Source of the DNA: Aurelia coerulea | Lineage: Eukaryota; Cnidaria; Scyphozoa; Semaeostomeae; Ulmaridae | Direction of reading: 5' to 3' | Assembly (NCBI GenBank): GCA_039566865.1 | Contig: CM076951.1 | Span: 17,245,484 to 17,309,483 of the forward strand | DNA length: 64,000 nt | Shown here: piece by piece, positions 52,694 to 63,258 of the stretch | How the letters are laid out: each line of letters begins with the position of its first letter | Numbering within the stretch: the stretch's first letter is position 1 | The notes under the pieces: model-generated | The model's input: only the letters and a program-made list of their open reading frames with translations | The model's database searches: none | Told to the model about the DNA's origin: nothing | Program-made: the position numbers and the translations under genes

Positions 52694-53311
52694 CCACTAT
52701 CTCCTGTTCCTCTTTCACTTGCTACGGCTGATGGCTCCATAAGAAAATGCAACAAAAGCAAGCTCTATCAATCTGCCCTTGGCCAATTAAAAGAAGTGGA
52801 TTATTCATCTGTCTCTGACGTAAAAATCTACATTTTAGACCTGGCAGCAATCGTCAGATGCATTGATCCAAAACAGTGCACGATTCGACAATTCGCAGAC
52901 AGAATTTTTCAAACAGTCCCTAGACAGGTTGAAGTCGTCATCATCGCTTGTGACACATACTCCGGAAAATTAATAAAAGAAGAAGAGCGCAAACGTCGCG
53001 GACAAGGAGAGCGATATATCATAAATTCACCAGATGTTAGGATTCCTAACGACATCCCAGCATTTCTGAGCAATGGAGAAAATAAGGAGAGACTATTTTA
53101 TCTGATCATGCAGTCGCTTAACGATAAAAGGGAATACCTTGGGAATAGAATGGTTTACTTTTCATGGAAGCAAGATTGCTATGAAATTACGCAGGATCAC
53201 TGCGAGGTTTTTCCTCAACTCTTTTCCGATCGTGAAGAGGCTGATACAAAAATCACTTTGTTTCTTAAATTTGTCCATAGAAGGTTTGGATTTCAAGTCA
53301 AAGTCATTGTT
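52694..53311 (+). pseudogene. Element 2 gene, fifth block: PIN/FEN-like nuclease domain, first part
   Basis: It shares a frame with the previous block, separated by one TAG. Landmarks are IYILDLAAIVRC (first acidic residue after a beta strand), VVIIACDTYSGKLIKEEERK followed by RRG (the D-x-Y then basic arch typical of FEN/PIN-like proteins), NGENKERLFYLIMQS and FSDREEADTKITLFL (an E-x-AD pair matching the H-E-E-ADT motif of the family). The spacing of acidic residues fits a metal-dependent PIN-like fold. A frameshift near 53311 moves the reading to the next block. Confidence 0.65.
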
Positions 53312-54002
53312 AGATGGCGACATTGGCATTTCAGTAATCATCCTTGGTACGGGATTAGATGCCGACCTGCACATCTATTTAGATAACGGCGTTGGAAGAC
53401 ATCGAAAGATCCTTGATCTCAACACATCAAATCTGACGACACAGCAGAAACAAGGTCTTATCGGATTACATGCATTCACTGGGAACGATTATGTTTCTGG
53501 TTTTTTCCGTAAAGGTAAAATTAGCTGTTGGAAGGTGTATAGAGCAAATAATCATCTTCAAAACGCCTTTTCTCGTCTTGGACAATCAGCAATAGTGGAG
53601 AATGAAACAGAAAGCCTACTCGTTGAGTTCACGTGTAGATTGTACAGTAAAGCCAGAATGAGGGAAATCGATGAAGCAAGAAAAGCAATCTTTTGGCAGC
53701 GCCTCCAATCGAAAAATGACATAATCGATTTGTCCTTATTGCCCCCATGCCAAAAAACGCTCCAGCTCCATACCAAGCGCTCAAATTTTGTCGCAATGAT
53801 GTGGAAGCGAGCAATAGATCCACTGATGTCACTAGAAGACCCAACGGAGCATGGATGGAGGGAAGACCTGCAGCCAAATTGGGGTGATGAGCCATACCCA
53901 GATGATATGGAAGAATTGCTCTTGAATTGTGATGCCACCAACACTGATTACGAGAATGATGAAAATGAAGACAGCGACATTGAAATGTTTGATGAAGAAT
54001 GA
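53312..54002 (+). CDS. Element 2 gene, sixth block: PIN-like domain end and C terminus
   Basis: Begins DGDIGISVIILGTGLDADLH (the last acidic beta strand of the PIN-like pattern), then LIGLHAFTGNDYVSGFFRKG, KISCWKVYRANNHL and CQKTLQLHTKRSNFVAMMWK. It ends in an acidic tail (NDENEDSDIEMFDEE). HAFTGNDYVS corresponds to the H-x-FTGCDT-x-S signature of the family; here the usual Cys-Asp-Thr is Asn-Asp-Tyr. A second copy of this region is at 39955-40505. The stop at 54000-54002 looks genuine. Confidence 0.7.
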
Positions 54003-54133
54003 CTCTTATGGTGTAACTTTGAAGTGAAACGTTGATACTTGCCTCTTTTGATAAACCAGGCTTCTAAGAAATAGTGCCATAATTTACTACCGAAGTTTCA
54101 GAAGAGTTTTAAATCATAAATGCGTATCTTAAC

Positions 54134-54430
54134 TTCAAAACGAGGCTACTTATAAAATGAGGCTGTTATTATATTCAGAATTAATAATGAAAACATTTGT
54201 TGAAATTAAAACGGACAATCTATATCAAACATCGTAATAAAGCCATGGCTAACATACTGAGCTTCATTTTAATGAAAACGAGGTTTGAACTGAAAAAGAG
54301 GCTAAACGCCTCCAGACCTGTTGATATAACAACCATATTCGGAATCAGCGTATCGAAATTGACCATACTAGACCCATTAGGTAAATTCCCCTCAACTTTG
54401 ACGATACCCCCCTTCCTCCTCCTGGTCTAT
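54134..54430. repeat. Element 2 right TIR
   Basis: The reverse complement reads ATAGACCAGGAGGA at the outer end and matches the left TIR through GAAGCTCAGTATGT. The inner AACGAGGCT motifs (54139 and 54287) mirror those on the left. Confidence 0.85.
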
Positions 54431-54475
54431 TGTGGGTACTTAATATCTTAATTTAAACTCTTTTTTCTTCTTCAG

Positions 54476-54538
54476 ATAAACAGCATAAGCTACCAATGCC
54501 TCCAAATTCATGCAGTCCTGTCAGTCGAAATTTAAAAG
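54476..54538 (+). CDS. Small-exon gene: exon (63 bp, phase 1-1)
   Basis: A strong acceptor (TTTTTTCTTCTTCAG) and donor AAAAG/GTATTT bound 21 codons reading KQHKLPMPPNSCSPVSRNLK. The phase join to 46927 gives an aspartate codon. It lies 46 bases outside element 2. Confidence 0.55.
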
Positions 54539-54622
54539 GTATTTGCAATTTCATTCATGTCACAGTTGTCAAATCATAACCAGCAGCTAGGATAGCAATG
54601 GAAAAGTAAAAAACCATACATA

Positions 54623-54905
54623 TTTTATTTATAAGAAACCATATACGGGAAATGGCAGGCTCAATTTTTCCAATGTTACCGCACCTGAATTTTAAAAGCT
54701 ACGAAACCCTTGTAATTTGCAATTTTAATTGTCCTATCACACTCAAACTGTGGACACTATACAGTTAAACTGTGGACACTATATTGTTTTGAAATCCTAC
54801 TAAATAATTTAGGAACCCTTTAGAAAAAATTTAACTCTAACTCTTGCATTAAAAATATAAGAAACACACAAGAACATTTTGGTAGTAAAATGGCCCACAA
54901 ATTTA
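54623..54905 (+). mobile_element. MITE-A, partial and diverged copy
   Basis: TTTATAAGAAACC, GGCAGGCTCAATTTTT, ATATAAGAAACACA and GTAGTAAAATGGCCCA mark it. An internal CTGTGGACACTATA duplication (54747-54785) distinguishes it. The right terminus is missing. Confidence 0.65.
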
Positions 54906-55051
54906 AATTGCAATTTCGACTTATTTCTAGGATAGTTGAAAAGATGGCAGATGGAAATGTTGATTAATTTAATCAATATTTGATTGAGAATGAGATGGAG
55001 GGTGAAAAGGAGCAAGAATGTCAATATCTAACTTTTTGCTTTTATATCTAG

Positions 55052-55162
55052 GGAAAAAGAGGAGAGCAGAAAATAGGGACGGATTGTCCGATGCCGAATC
55101 ATCTGGCAATGAATACATACAATCCAAGCCAAAGACCAATCGTACCCATCTATTTGAAACAG
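55052..55162 (+). CDS. Small-exon gene: exon (111 bp, phase 1-1)
   Basis: The acceptor TTTTATATCTAG and donor ACAG/GTCAGT bound 37 codons reading KKRRAENRDGLSDAESSGNE, then YIQSKPKTNRTHLFET. Basic and S/E-rich, like the other exons. No further exon was found downstream in the window. The function is unknown; a nuclear, disordered N-terminal region is the simplest reading. Confidence 0.6.
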
Positions 55163-55869
55163 GTCAGTAGCAGTTGCCAGGGATTGAGAAGTTCATTTGC
55201 CATCAAAGTTTTGTTTTAAAAAGCAAAAATTCCTAATGGAAATTTGCCAATACAAGATAAGTTTTTGCTGTTAAGAAGAAATACTATGAAAGAAACCTTT
55301 AAGCTTAACATTACACAATTTAGTTCCACTTTTTATAAGGGATTTTAATGCTAATAGTCTAGAGTTTTTAAGAATGGAACCAATTTAAAAGGTGTGACAA
55401 GAAAAGTGTTTAGCAAAAGTTTGGCAAGAATCTTTTGTTGTTTTGTTGCAACTTCCGGCAAATGAAGCTTGTATTTTGGGACATCTTGTAAAAGTAAAAA
55501 AACTAAAGAAAAAAACACCTTGTTTATTAACATCAATACTTCAAGCAATATCATCAAACGGACATGCTAAAGGTGGTTCAGCTATTCTTGAGCGCAAAAT
55601 ATGAGAACTTGAACTTCTTATTAATATACAAGAATTCCAGCCGCAACATATATGTCACAAGTTTTGACAGTTGTAATGACAGGCCATTTTTGCAATTAAA
55701 AAATTTGATGAACTTATAGGGAAATCATCCTGAATTTTTCTCTTTGAAAGCTATGTTAGTGGCCTTTGTAGAATTAAAAAATGTTTGTGGCTGCTAGGCT
55801 CTACTTTTGATGCTCATTTAGGATTTGATGCTTCTGCCTAACACATATCTTCAGTTCATCTTTTGCTAC
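55163..55869. other. No recognised gene
   Basis: AT-rich sequence after the last recognised exon of the small-exon gene. Confidence 0.5.
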
Positions 55870-56194
55870 TTTGAAATCGACCAATTGTAATCTGCTGTAC
55901 GAGAGTTCGTACTAAACCCCTAAATCCCCCTGAAAACGTTGTCTCTTTGCTCATTCATGTTGAATCTTTTAATATTTGATCGATGATTTTTGATCGTGTT
56001 CAATGTTTTTGAAAACGAACATTTTAAGAAACTCCCTTCTAACTCTAAAAACTGAAAACAGAAAAAATTGCAAATAGTCCTAGAATCTAATGCAGGCCTT
56101 CTGCTAAAGATTAAGTCATGAATCTTCAAAATCGGTCCAGTGTACGATGTATTGTGGCCTGCTAAACGTGCATAGTTTATTTTGGCGCACCCGG
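55870..56194 (-). mobile_element. mariner-like MITE, GTGCGCC type, half copy
   Basis: The reverse complement starts CCGGGTGCGCCAAAATAAAC and matches the left half of 61426-62029 up to GTACAGCAGATTACAATTGG. TA follows at 56195-56196. The other half is absent. It truncates the frame at 56197-56446. Confidence 0.8.
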
Positions 56195-56196
56195 TA

Positions 56197-56450
56197 TTCG
56201 TCTGTTGATTGTTTTTGAGCTAACACAGAGAATTTCAGCAATCTCAACCCATACCGTAAGTATATCTTCAATGTGTTCACAGGGATATAAAAAGACGGTC
56301 TTCCTGCCCCCCCCCCCCATCTCATCTATTACTTCTTGATATTTCAACATATTGTACGCTGAAATCAAAGCCCAAATCAGATGCTCTGGAATGAAGTTGT
56401 GCCATGTTTCGTTGCTTTGAAGACACGTGAAAATCACTTGCTCCAACCTG
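56197..56450 (-). pseudogene. Fragment of an integrase-type transposase (HTH exon)
   Basis: On the minus strand the acceptor TTTGGTTTCAG precedes LEQVIFTCLQSNETWHNFIP, NMLKYQEVIDEMGGGGRKTV and VEIAEILCVSSKTINRRI. The last part is a helix-turn-helix of the type preceding integrase-core (rve) domains in invertebrate IS3/IS481-like or Ginger-like proteins (usual form: W-x-IA-x-(M/I)L-x-VS-x-xT-x-xRR). The catalytic core is missing because the mariner-like half copy follows directly. Confidence 0.5.
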
Positions 56451-56914
56451 AAACCAAAATAATCAAAACGTTGCTATCAACTGTTGGACTTGCTGCAAGA
56501 TCCTTCACGAGATTTTGCAGCTGACAAATAATGTAATTTGAGATGTTTTGTAGAGGATCTACATCAGGTGACGCCATTTATGCTCCGTGAATCTTATGTA
56601 CACTATTTTGACAGCAGCAACAACACAGCCCAGGAACCATTAAAAAATGAACTGTTAAAATGTCATTGGCTATCAGTCATATCACTGATCAATGATTGCC
56701 GACACCATTTACGAATCAACAAAGATGAATTACCAATCATTTCGATATGGCGATATGGTTAATGATTTCCTAAATCGAGTGGTGAAAAGGCTTACATCGA
56801 GTTTGAGGATATGATCCATGTAAAATCAGTTTAATTGCGATAGATCGTATTGTGCTTCATGGCATGATCTATATATCATGACATGATATGCAAGTCCCTC
56901 ATTTTGTCCACGAT
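56451..56914. other. No recognised gene
   Basis: A plus frame at 56538-56762 has no motif. The phrases CATGATCTATATATCATGA (56869-56887) form a small palindrome. Confidence 0.4.
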
Positions 56915-57209
56915 GTGACTCCATAGATAATGACTTTGGAGCATTTATTGGAGGCTAGTCCAGCTACATGTTCAAGTCTGTCAGCAATCTCATCCGCTGA
57001 TGTGGTTTTGAGGTTATTTGTACCAGCATGTATTAGTAGGCATTTGGGAGGTTCTTTGATGTTTTTAATAACTGCTTCAACATCTTCTAGCTTGGAGGCT
57101 TTTTCTTAGGAAAGTTGCACTCCCTCCTTGGAGAGAATCCAATCGATTTCAAGATGACTTAATAGGGAGTCCCCAATCAAGATGCATTTCTCAGAGTTGT
57201 TTCCTTGTA
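56915..57209 (-). pseudogene. SGNH-hydrolase-like fragment (likely LINE ORF1 esterase)
   Basis: The minus-strand reading gives KCILIGDSLLSHLEIDWILS, PPKCLLIHAGTNNLKTTSA and CSKVIIYGVTSW. GDS plus the G-x-N block (GTNNL) are blocks I and III of SGNH/GDSL esterases. Such domains are known in CR1-type LINE ORF1 proteins. There is a TAA in the middle (about 57108). The N-terminal continuation lies on the far side of the MITE at 58012-58070 and reads in the same frame once the MITE and one TA are left out. Confidence 0.55.
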
Positions 57210-58011
57210 CCGGGTGACCCAGAAAAAAGTGACCCAACACAATCTGCTTTAGAAAAATGAGTACGTGGCTGATTGAAAAACTTTCAAACATTGTTCTGTC
57301 GCTAAAAGACTGGCCTACATTATAAGTATTTTTTGAAATTTTTTTCGGCGCTAAAAATTTCCCAAATTAAAGATTTTGAGAAAACGGGCAAGCTTGAAAT
57401 CCACAAAAAGTCATCAAAAACAGGGGATCGATTAAAATTCATTTCAGATCTTCAAAACAATGAGGAAGGTGTTTCATTTCAGCCTGGGAATAGGCAACTC
57501 AGTCAAAAATTTACAGATCAAGTTTATGGTCCCTAGGTACCTAAACATTTGGAGCTTAACATAAATGTTCTTTGTAAACTTGTGGAATTTCAAAGGAATT
57601 CAATTTCCACGCTAATAGAAATGTTCAAGAATTGCTTACAGAAAAGAAGGAGTATCCTTGTCTCTTGAGACAAGAATATTTAGGTATCTAGGGACTACAC
57701 ACTTGCTCTGACGACATTCAACTGAGTTGCTTATTCTCAGGTTGAAATGAAACACGCTCCTCGTTGTTTTGAAGATCTGAAAAGCTACAAATCGATCCCC
57801 TGTTTTTGACGACTTTTTGAAGATTTCAAGCATGCCCTTTTTCTCAAAATCCTTCATTCAGGAAACTTACCATGTCTAAAAAAATTGCAAAAAATAATCA
57901 TAATGTAGGCTAGTCTTTTAGCGGCAGAACAACGTTTGAAGTATTTCAATCAGCCACTTATTTTTCTTTCTATAACAGACTGCGTCGGGTCACTTTTTTG
58001 GGGTCATCCGG
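57210..58011. mobile_element. mariner-like MITE, GTGACCC type, copy 2
   Basis: The ends are CCGGGTGACCCAGAAAAAAG and the inverse of CTTTTTTGGGGTCATCCGG, with TA at 57208-57209 and 58012-58013. It is a long palindrome like 41182-41983, to which it is closely related (CAGGGGATCGATT, GTTTCATTTCAGCCTGGGAA). It split the SGNH-like frame. Confidence 0.85.
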
Positions 58012-58071
58012 TATTTCTTCAAATGTTCCTTGTGATGGGCAGGAGGCTTTTCCATCTGGAGTTTTAGTAGA

Positions 58072-59760
58072 GCTTGAGCGTATTATTCAAAGTTTTCTTA
58101 AAGATCGGAAACAGCGAACTGTTCTGAACGGGAAATGTTCTATTTAGGGAGATAGGGATTGTGTACATAAATGATCTAACTGAAAACTTGAAATGTAATG
58201 TTAAACTTTTCGCTGATGATACGTTGCTATTCACGGTCGTCAAAAACTCCAATGTAGCTGCCAATGATGTGAACCATGATTTGGAGTTGATAAAGCAATG
58301 GGCACATGACTGGAGGATGTCGTTTAATCCTGATCCATAGAAGCAAGCTGTTGAAATATTGTTTTCGAGGAAGAGAAATAAAATTGACCATCCAGTGATT
58401 CTTTTTAACAATACACCTGTGAAGAATGGAGATGAGCATAAACACTTAGGCCTAATCCTTGATTCAAAATTGTCTTTTTCTGCTCATATTAAAGCAGCTA
58501 TTAATAAATCACGCAAGAGTATCGGTCTGCTGAGATATCTCTCGAAATATCTCCCCCGACATACGCTGAACGAAGTATATAAGCTCTATGTTCGACCCCA
58601 CCTGGACTACGGAGACGTTATTTACCATCTTCCTGCTAAAGTATGTGAATTTAGTGGTAATATAACGTTGCCAAGTCTCATGGAAAAGTTAGATTCCGTT
58701 CAGTATTCTGCTGCCCTAGCTGTATCAGGAGCATGGAAGGGTACTTCGAGAGAGAAGCTGTATGCAGAGCTTGGCTGGGAGTCGTTGAGCTCCCGTAGGT
58801 GGAGCAGACGCCTTATTCTATTCTACAAGTTCATAAATAATTTTTCTCCTGAATATACTATGGATCCAATACCACCAGTGCGGCAGTCGCGATACTCTCT
58901 TTGCAAGCAGGATGCAATCGGGCTAATAAGGGCAAGGACAGAAAAATTTCAATCTAGCTGCTATCCTCATTGCTTATCTGAATGGAATAAGCTTGATCCA
59001 GAAATTAGACTTGCACCATCTATTGCTGCTTTTAAGACAAAGCTGCTATCCAAGATTCGTCCCCTCCCTAAATCTGTCTTTCGACTACATGACCCAAAAG
59101 GACTATCGAATCTTACCCAACTAAGAGTTGGTCTCAGTAAATTGAATTTTCACAAATTCAAACACAATTTCAAAGATACTATGAACCCAATGTGTCCCAC
59201 AAACGATGGCATTGAGGATACGGAACACTTCTTGTTGCTCTGCCCTTCATTTGAAGTACCACGTAGAGATCTTCTTGCTGGAGTTTCTGCTTTATTACGA
59301 CCATTTGGACATACCAATCTTCCAAACGATTTTCTAATGCAGATTTTATTGTATGGTGATAAAGATTTTCCTGATGTTATCAATAAAGATATACTTTTGC
59401 TAACTCTCCGCTTTATCCATCAAACTGGTCGGTTTGATTAGGAATTTAAAACTCAGCCGTAAGTCACACAACCACCACGTCTCCATTTTAAGGTAATGTT
59501 CCTTCTTTTTTTTGTTTTGTAAGTAGTAGTAGCTGCAGTAGTAGTCACATGTAGCTTTATGTGCTATTTTTGTTTCCAGTAGTCATGTTTAGTGTGATGT
59601 TCGTATTTTCTGTTTTATGTTGCCATGCGGTAGACGTGTTTTCGCTCCAAATGGCATTGTTTAAGTAGTAGGGTAGAGTATTTTGTAAGTAGTGTGTCTT
59701 GGTAATATGTATTGTAAGCTTTTATTGGAATGTAAAAAAAAAAAAAAAAAAAAAAAAAAG
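58072..59760 (+). pseudogene. LINE family L-A: reverse transcriptase C-terminal half, 3' UTR and poly-A
   Basis: The plus strand first reads IIQSFLKDRKQRTVLNGKCS, then jumps to VYINDLTENLKCNVKLFADD (58150-58215), so the block holding the GVPQGS motif has been deleted in between. The FADD catalytic motif is present (about 58209-58220). A TAG at 58338 is followed by a 360-codon open frame (SRKRNKIDHPVILFNNTPVK) through the thumb to the C-x2-C...H-x4-C tail (CPTNDGIEDTEHFLLLC). The stop at 59441 is followed by a 3' UTR and a run of 26 A (59734-59759). A related copy is 47027-47770. Confidence 0.85.
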
Positions 59761-60127
59761 CTAAACTGTAATTTGACAAGAGTGTTTGCAAGTCGAACAA
59801 GTGGCAAAGGCAAGTTGATTGTTGCACATGCAATTGGATAGGCGAAGCGAACACGAACACATGCAAGTTGATAAGCAAACATGCCATTTGATAAACGCAA
59901 TGAACCACTAAGTGATGCTTTGAAAGTTGATACTAATTAGCGAACAAAGCATGCAATAGACCTCTAACCGATGCAAATTAGTGTGTGATGAACCTCTAAG
60001 TGATGCTACTTTGATCAATGGACCGTGGATAGATAGTTGACATCAGCAAAAATATTAGTGTTACAAAGCAAAAATTTCAAAATAAGAATTACAAGGATAT
60101 AATCCTTCTATGTTTCAAAGATCACAT
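59761..60127. other. Degenerate repeats, no gene
   Basis: Phrases like GATGAACCTCTAAGTGATGC and ACATGCAAGTTGATAAGC recur several times between 59780 and 60010, an eroded short-period repeat next to the LINE tail. It may belong to the retroelement beyond. Confidence 0.45.
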
Positions 60128-60592
60128 CGATATGATACCAAAGAATGAAAGTTCTGGTTGTAAAATTTTACATTTTTATCTGTTTACTGTGAGCTTTCTT
60201 GCCTTTAATCTTGCAAGACATTCATTCAATGCTTTATCATGCTCTGCTCTGGTTTTGCCAAAAATGATAATATCATCTGCTAAGTTTCTGACATTATCTA
60301 TACCCTTTAAAGCTTCTTGCAATGTATGTTGAAATAACTCAACAGCTGCATTTGTGCCATAGTTTAACCTTTTGTACTTGAATAAACCAATGTGCGTGCT
60401 GAACGTAGTGATATATCTGCTATCTTTGTGCAATTCTAATTGATGGTATGCTTGACTAAGGTCTATCTTTGAAAAGAATTTAGCTCCATTTACTTGTACC
60501 ATAATTTCATCAACTGTGGGCATGTCATGTCTAACTCTTTCTATGGCTGTGTTGGCTGAACGCTGCTGAACTCTTTTTATGGCTGTGTTCTC
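60128..60592 (-). pseudogene. Ty3/gypsy-like pol: reverse transcriptase palm (right-hand part)
   Basis: The minus frame (60523 to 60176) carries FFSKIDLSQAYHQLELHKDS, FKYKRLNYGT and NLADDIIIFG. These are the conserved blocks of a Ty3/gypsy-type reverse transcriptase; the catalytic Y-x-DD-like motif reads LADD. A stop follows at 60176 and the frame resumes for about 15 codons. A 36-base in-frame tandem duplication lies at 60536-60592 (AACACAGCCATA twice on the minus strand). The preceding part of the enzyme is at 62551-63258, separated by a nested LINE. Confidence 0.8.
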
Positions 60593-62550
60593 TTATATCT
60601 AACAGAGACATGGAAAATGGCCTTGGACAATGGTTCAGTTATTGGAGCACTGTTCATTGATTTCGAGAAGGCCTTTGACACCATAGACATCAGACCCTAG
60701 GAATTAAGCTGCAGGCGGTGGGAATATCCGGAAACTGTTATTCTCTGCTTATGAATTATTTGGCCGACAGGCAGCAATATGTATATAATGAAGGGGCAGT
60801 CTCCAATCTTTGTTTCGTTCAATTTGGTGTTCCACAAGGGTCCTTATTAGGACCGCGTTTGTTTTCCATATACATTAATGACATGCCAGAGGCATCTAAG
60901 CTTGGGAAATTCATTTATATGCTGATGATACAACTGCTTTTGTAATATCAAAAACGGTAGATGAGGCTATATTAAGTCTAAATTTGATAGCAAAGGATAT
61001 AGAGAGATGGTGCAACAAGAACAAATTGACGATAAGCAAAGACAAAACTGAGTACATGATAATCAGTTCAAGAAACTTTATTGGTCCAATGAACCAAGTC
61101 ATTATGAATGGAAATAACATCAGACAGAAAACTAAAACAAAATGCCTTGGGGTTACCATTGACAGTCATTTGTCCTGATCTGATCATATATTGAATATCA
61201 CCAGATCATTTAACGGTAAACTTGCATTTTTGAAAAGGATTTCCTTTTTACCCTATCCTGTCATGGAGGAAATTTACTTCAAGACTATAATTCCATCGGT
61301 GGTATATGGGATGTTAGTTTGGGGAACCTGTCTGGAGAGCAAATTGGCACCCCTTGAAAAGTTGCATGCCCGAACAGCAAAAATTGTCTGCAAACTCGGA
61401 AGGGAAACTAGCTCAGATCAGGCTACCGGGTGCGCCAAAATAAACTATGCACGTTTGGCAGGCCACAATAAATTGTACACTGGACCGATTCTGAAGATTT
61501 ATGACTTGATGTTTAGCAGAAGGCCTGAATTAGATTCTAGGACTTTTTGCAAGTTTTTCCGTTTTCAGTTTCTAGAGCTAGAAGCGAAGATATTACAATG
61601 CCGTTTTTTGAAAACACTGAAAACGATCAAAAAGTGTCGATCAAATTTTGAAAGATTCAACATGAATAAACAAAGAGAAAACTTTGTCAGGGGGATTTGG
61701 GGGTTTAATACGAACTCTCGTACAGCAGATTACAATTGGTCGATTTCTAAATCGCAAATCAACACGAACAAGTTCTCTCTTTGTCCATTCATGTGGATTC
61801 TTTAGAAAAGTTGATCAATGTTTTTTTATCGTTTTCAGTGTTTTCGAAAACTAAAATTTTAGGAAACTCGCTTCTAGCTCTAAAAACCGAAAGTGAAAAA
61901 TATTGCAAAAAAATTCAGTATCTAATTCAGGCTTTCTGTTAACGATTAAGTCATAAATCATCGAAATCCGTCCAGTGTACGATTTATTGTGGCCTGCCAA
62001 ACGTGCATAGTTTATTTTGGCACACCCGGTATTTCAACGACAGGATGGATGAATCTGAGTTATATCTACAAAAAGAGAGTCGCAACATTTATGCATGACT
62101 GCTATTATAAAACTACTGATCCCCGCTTAGCAAATCTTTTTGAGAAAGACACCAGTAGAAGCACATAAAATAACAAACTGAAAGTGATACGACCAAACAA
62201 AGAGGTAGGAAGATTGTCCCTACGATACAGAGGACCAACTGTATGGAACTTTCTACCAAATGATTTAAAGACAATAGAAAGCCGGGAAATGTTCAAATAT
62301 ACGCTGAAAAGACTCTCAAGACATCCAAATTCGATCTCATTTACCAAAGGGACAACTTTTAATCACAACAAGGGGAAAGATTTTATATACTTTTAATCAA
62401 CTTTTATTTTATTTATTTTCACGCAGATTTATTTCATCTTGAATTACATTTAAAAATTGTTAATAAGTAGGTAGAGCAGGCCCACATCAGCAGTAATGCT
62501 GCCCTTCCCTGGCCTACTTCAACAAATAAAGATGTATGTATGTATGTATG
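60593..62550 (+). mobile_element. LINE (family L-B), 5' truncated, nested in the gypsy-like pol
   Basis: The plus strand reads GALFIDFEKAFDTID (palm block A), FGVPQGSLLGPRLFSIYIND (block B), then IERWCNKNKLTISKDKTEYM and LAFLKRISFLPYPVMEEIYF. It resumes after the internal MITE with VGRLSLRYRGPTVWNFLPND. The expected FADD motif is lost to a frameshift at about 60925. It has no poly-A and ends in a (TATG)n microsatellite tail (62532-62550), typical of some L2/CR1/RTE-type LINEs. Confidence 0.85.
61426..62029. mobile_element. mariner-like MITE, GTGCGCC type, complete
   Basis: The ends CCGGGTGCGCCAAAATAAAC and the inverse of TATTTTGGCACACCCGG extend as TIRs for more than 70 bases. TA flanks are at 61424-61425 and 62030-62031. 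It is 604 bp and carries no transposase. It cut the LINE frame between DQATG and the continuation at 62032. A half copy is at 55870-56194. Confidence 0.85.
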
Positions 62551-63258
62551 CATATCAACACAAATTCTAATTAACTTATTGTCCTTCTTTGGCACTGCAA
62601 CTATTTGGGATATCCAAGGGGTTGGTTGCCCCTCTGGCACTCTCTCTATTATTCCTTGTGCTTCCAGACCTAACAACTCTTCTTCTACTTGCTTTCTGAT
62701 GTGAACTGGTATGCGTCTGGTATTTTGAACAACTGGAGTTACATTTTCATCAATGTTCAATCTAATTTGAACTCTATCTAACGTTCCTATTCCTCTAAAA
62801 ATTTCTTTATTTGCAAGTAAAGCAGCATCAACTGATTTATCATGGGTAGATCTGATAGGAATCCATGAGCTGGTGGAAGCAATTTGTGGTTTCAAATTTT
62901 TATCTTTCACTTTTGAAACCATTGGATTGATGTGAAATGTAACAAGACCAAGTTCTTTCGATGTCTCTGAACCTAATTGTGAACCAGAGTTCCCTTCTGT
63001 GACATAAAATGTGGCTACAGTAATGCGCTTTTTGGTCTCCACAGTGGCTTGGAATTTTCCTAATAATTTCACAGGGCTGTTGCTGTTGTATGGGTACACT
63101 TTAACTGTTGTTTTCTCTAATTTAGGATCTGATGGTATCTGACTAAATGTTTCTTCATCAAGGCTCCAGTACTGAGGCTCCAGTATCCACAAGTAAATCA
63201 CATTGTAATCACTGATTTTGGCAGTAACAGTGTTACCAGGTTCTTCCTTCTGTTTCAC
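62551..63258 (-). pseudogene. Ty3/gypsy-like pol: protease remnant to start of reverse transcriptase
   Basis: The minus frame ends at the LINE insertion with AQGIIERVPEGQPTPWISQI and VPKKDNKLIRICVDM, the classical start of gypsy-type reverse transcriptase. Upstream lies an aspartic protease region. The active-site D-T-G-A-S is present only in another frame (about 63175-63195), so a frameshift lies beside it. An extra copy of a short CTCCAGTACTGAGG phrase there suggests a local duplication as the cause. Confidence 0.8.

Larger units (their letters stand above)
48706..54430 (+). mobile_element. Element 2: about 5.7 kb TIR element carrying a PIN-like protein gene
   Basis: Long terminal inverted repeats (48706-48985 and 54134-54430) bracket one decayed plus-strand gene with a spliceosomal intron. 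The best-matching 150 bp of the TIRs differ at about six positions. A 5-6-base-level target duplication could not be fixed (TTTAT-ATAGACC on the left, GGTCTAT-TGTGG on the right). The element sits in an intron of the small-exon gene, between exons 46862-46927 and 54476-54538. The protein family is large and of unknown function. I cannot assign a superfamily. Confidence 0.8.

Noticed and set aside
49058..54002. Element 2 gene as an ordinary host gene flanked by chance MITEs
   Set aside because: The inverted repeats are a matched pair bracketing exactly this gene and interrupt the intron of another gene; a second diverged copy exists nearby. A chance arrangement is possible but less likely.
59734..59759. 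Poly-A run as evidence of a processed pseudogene
   Set aside because: It directly follows a LINE 3' UTR whose relative at 47027 ends at the same point, so it is the LINE's own tail.
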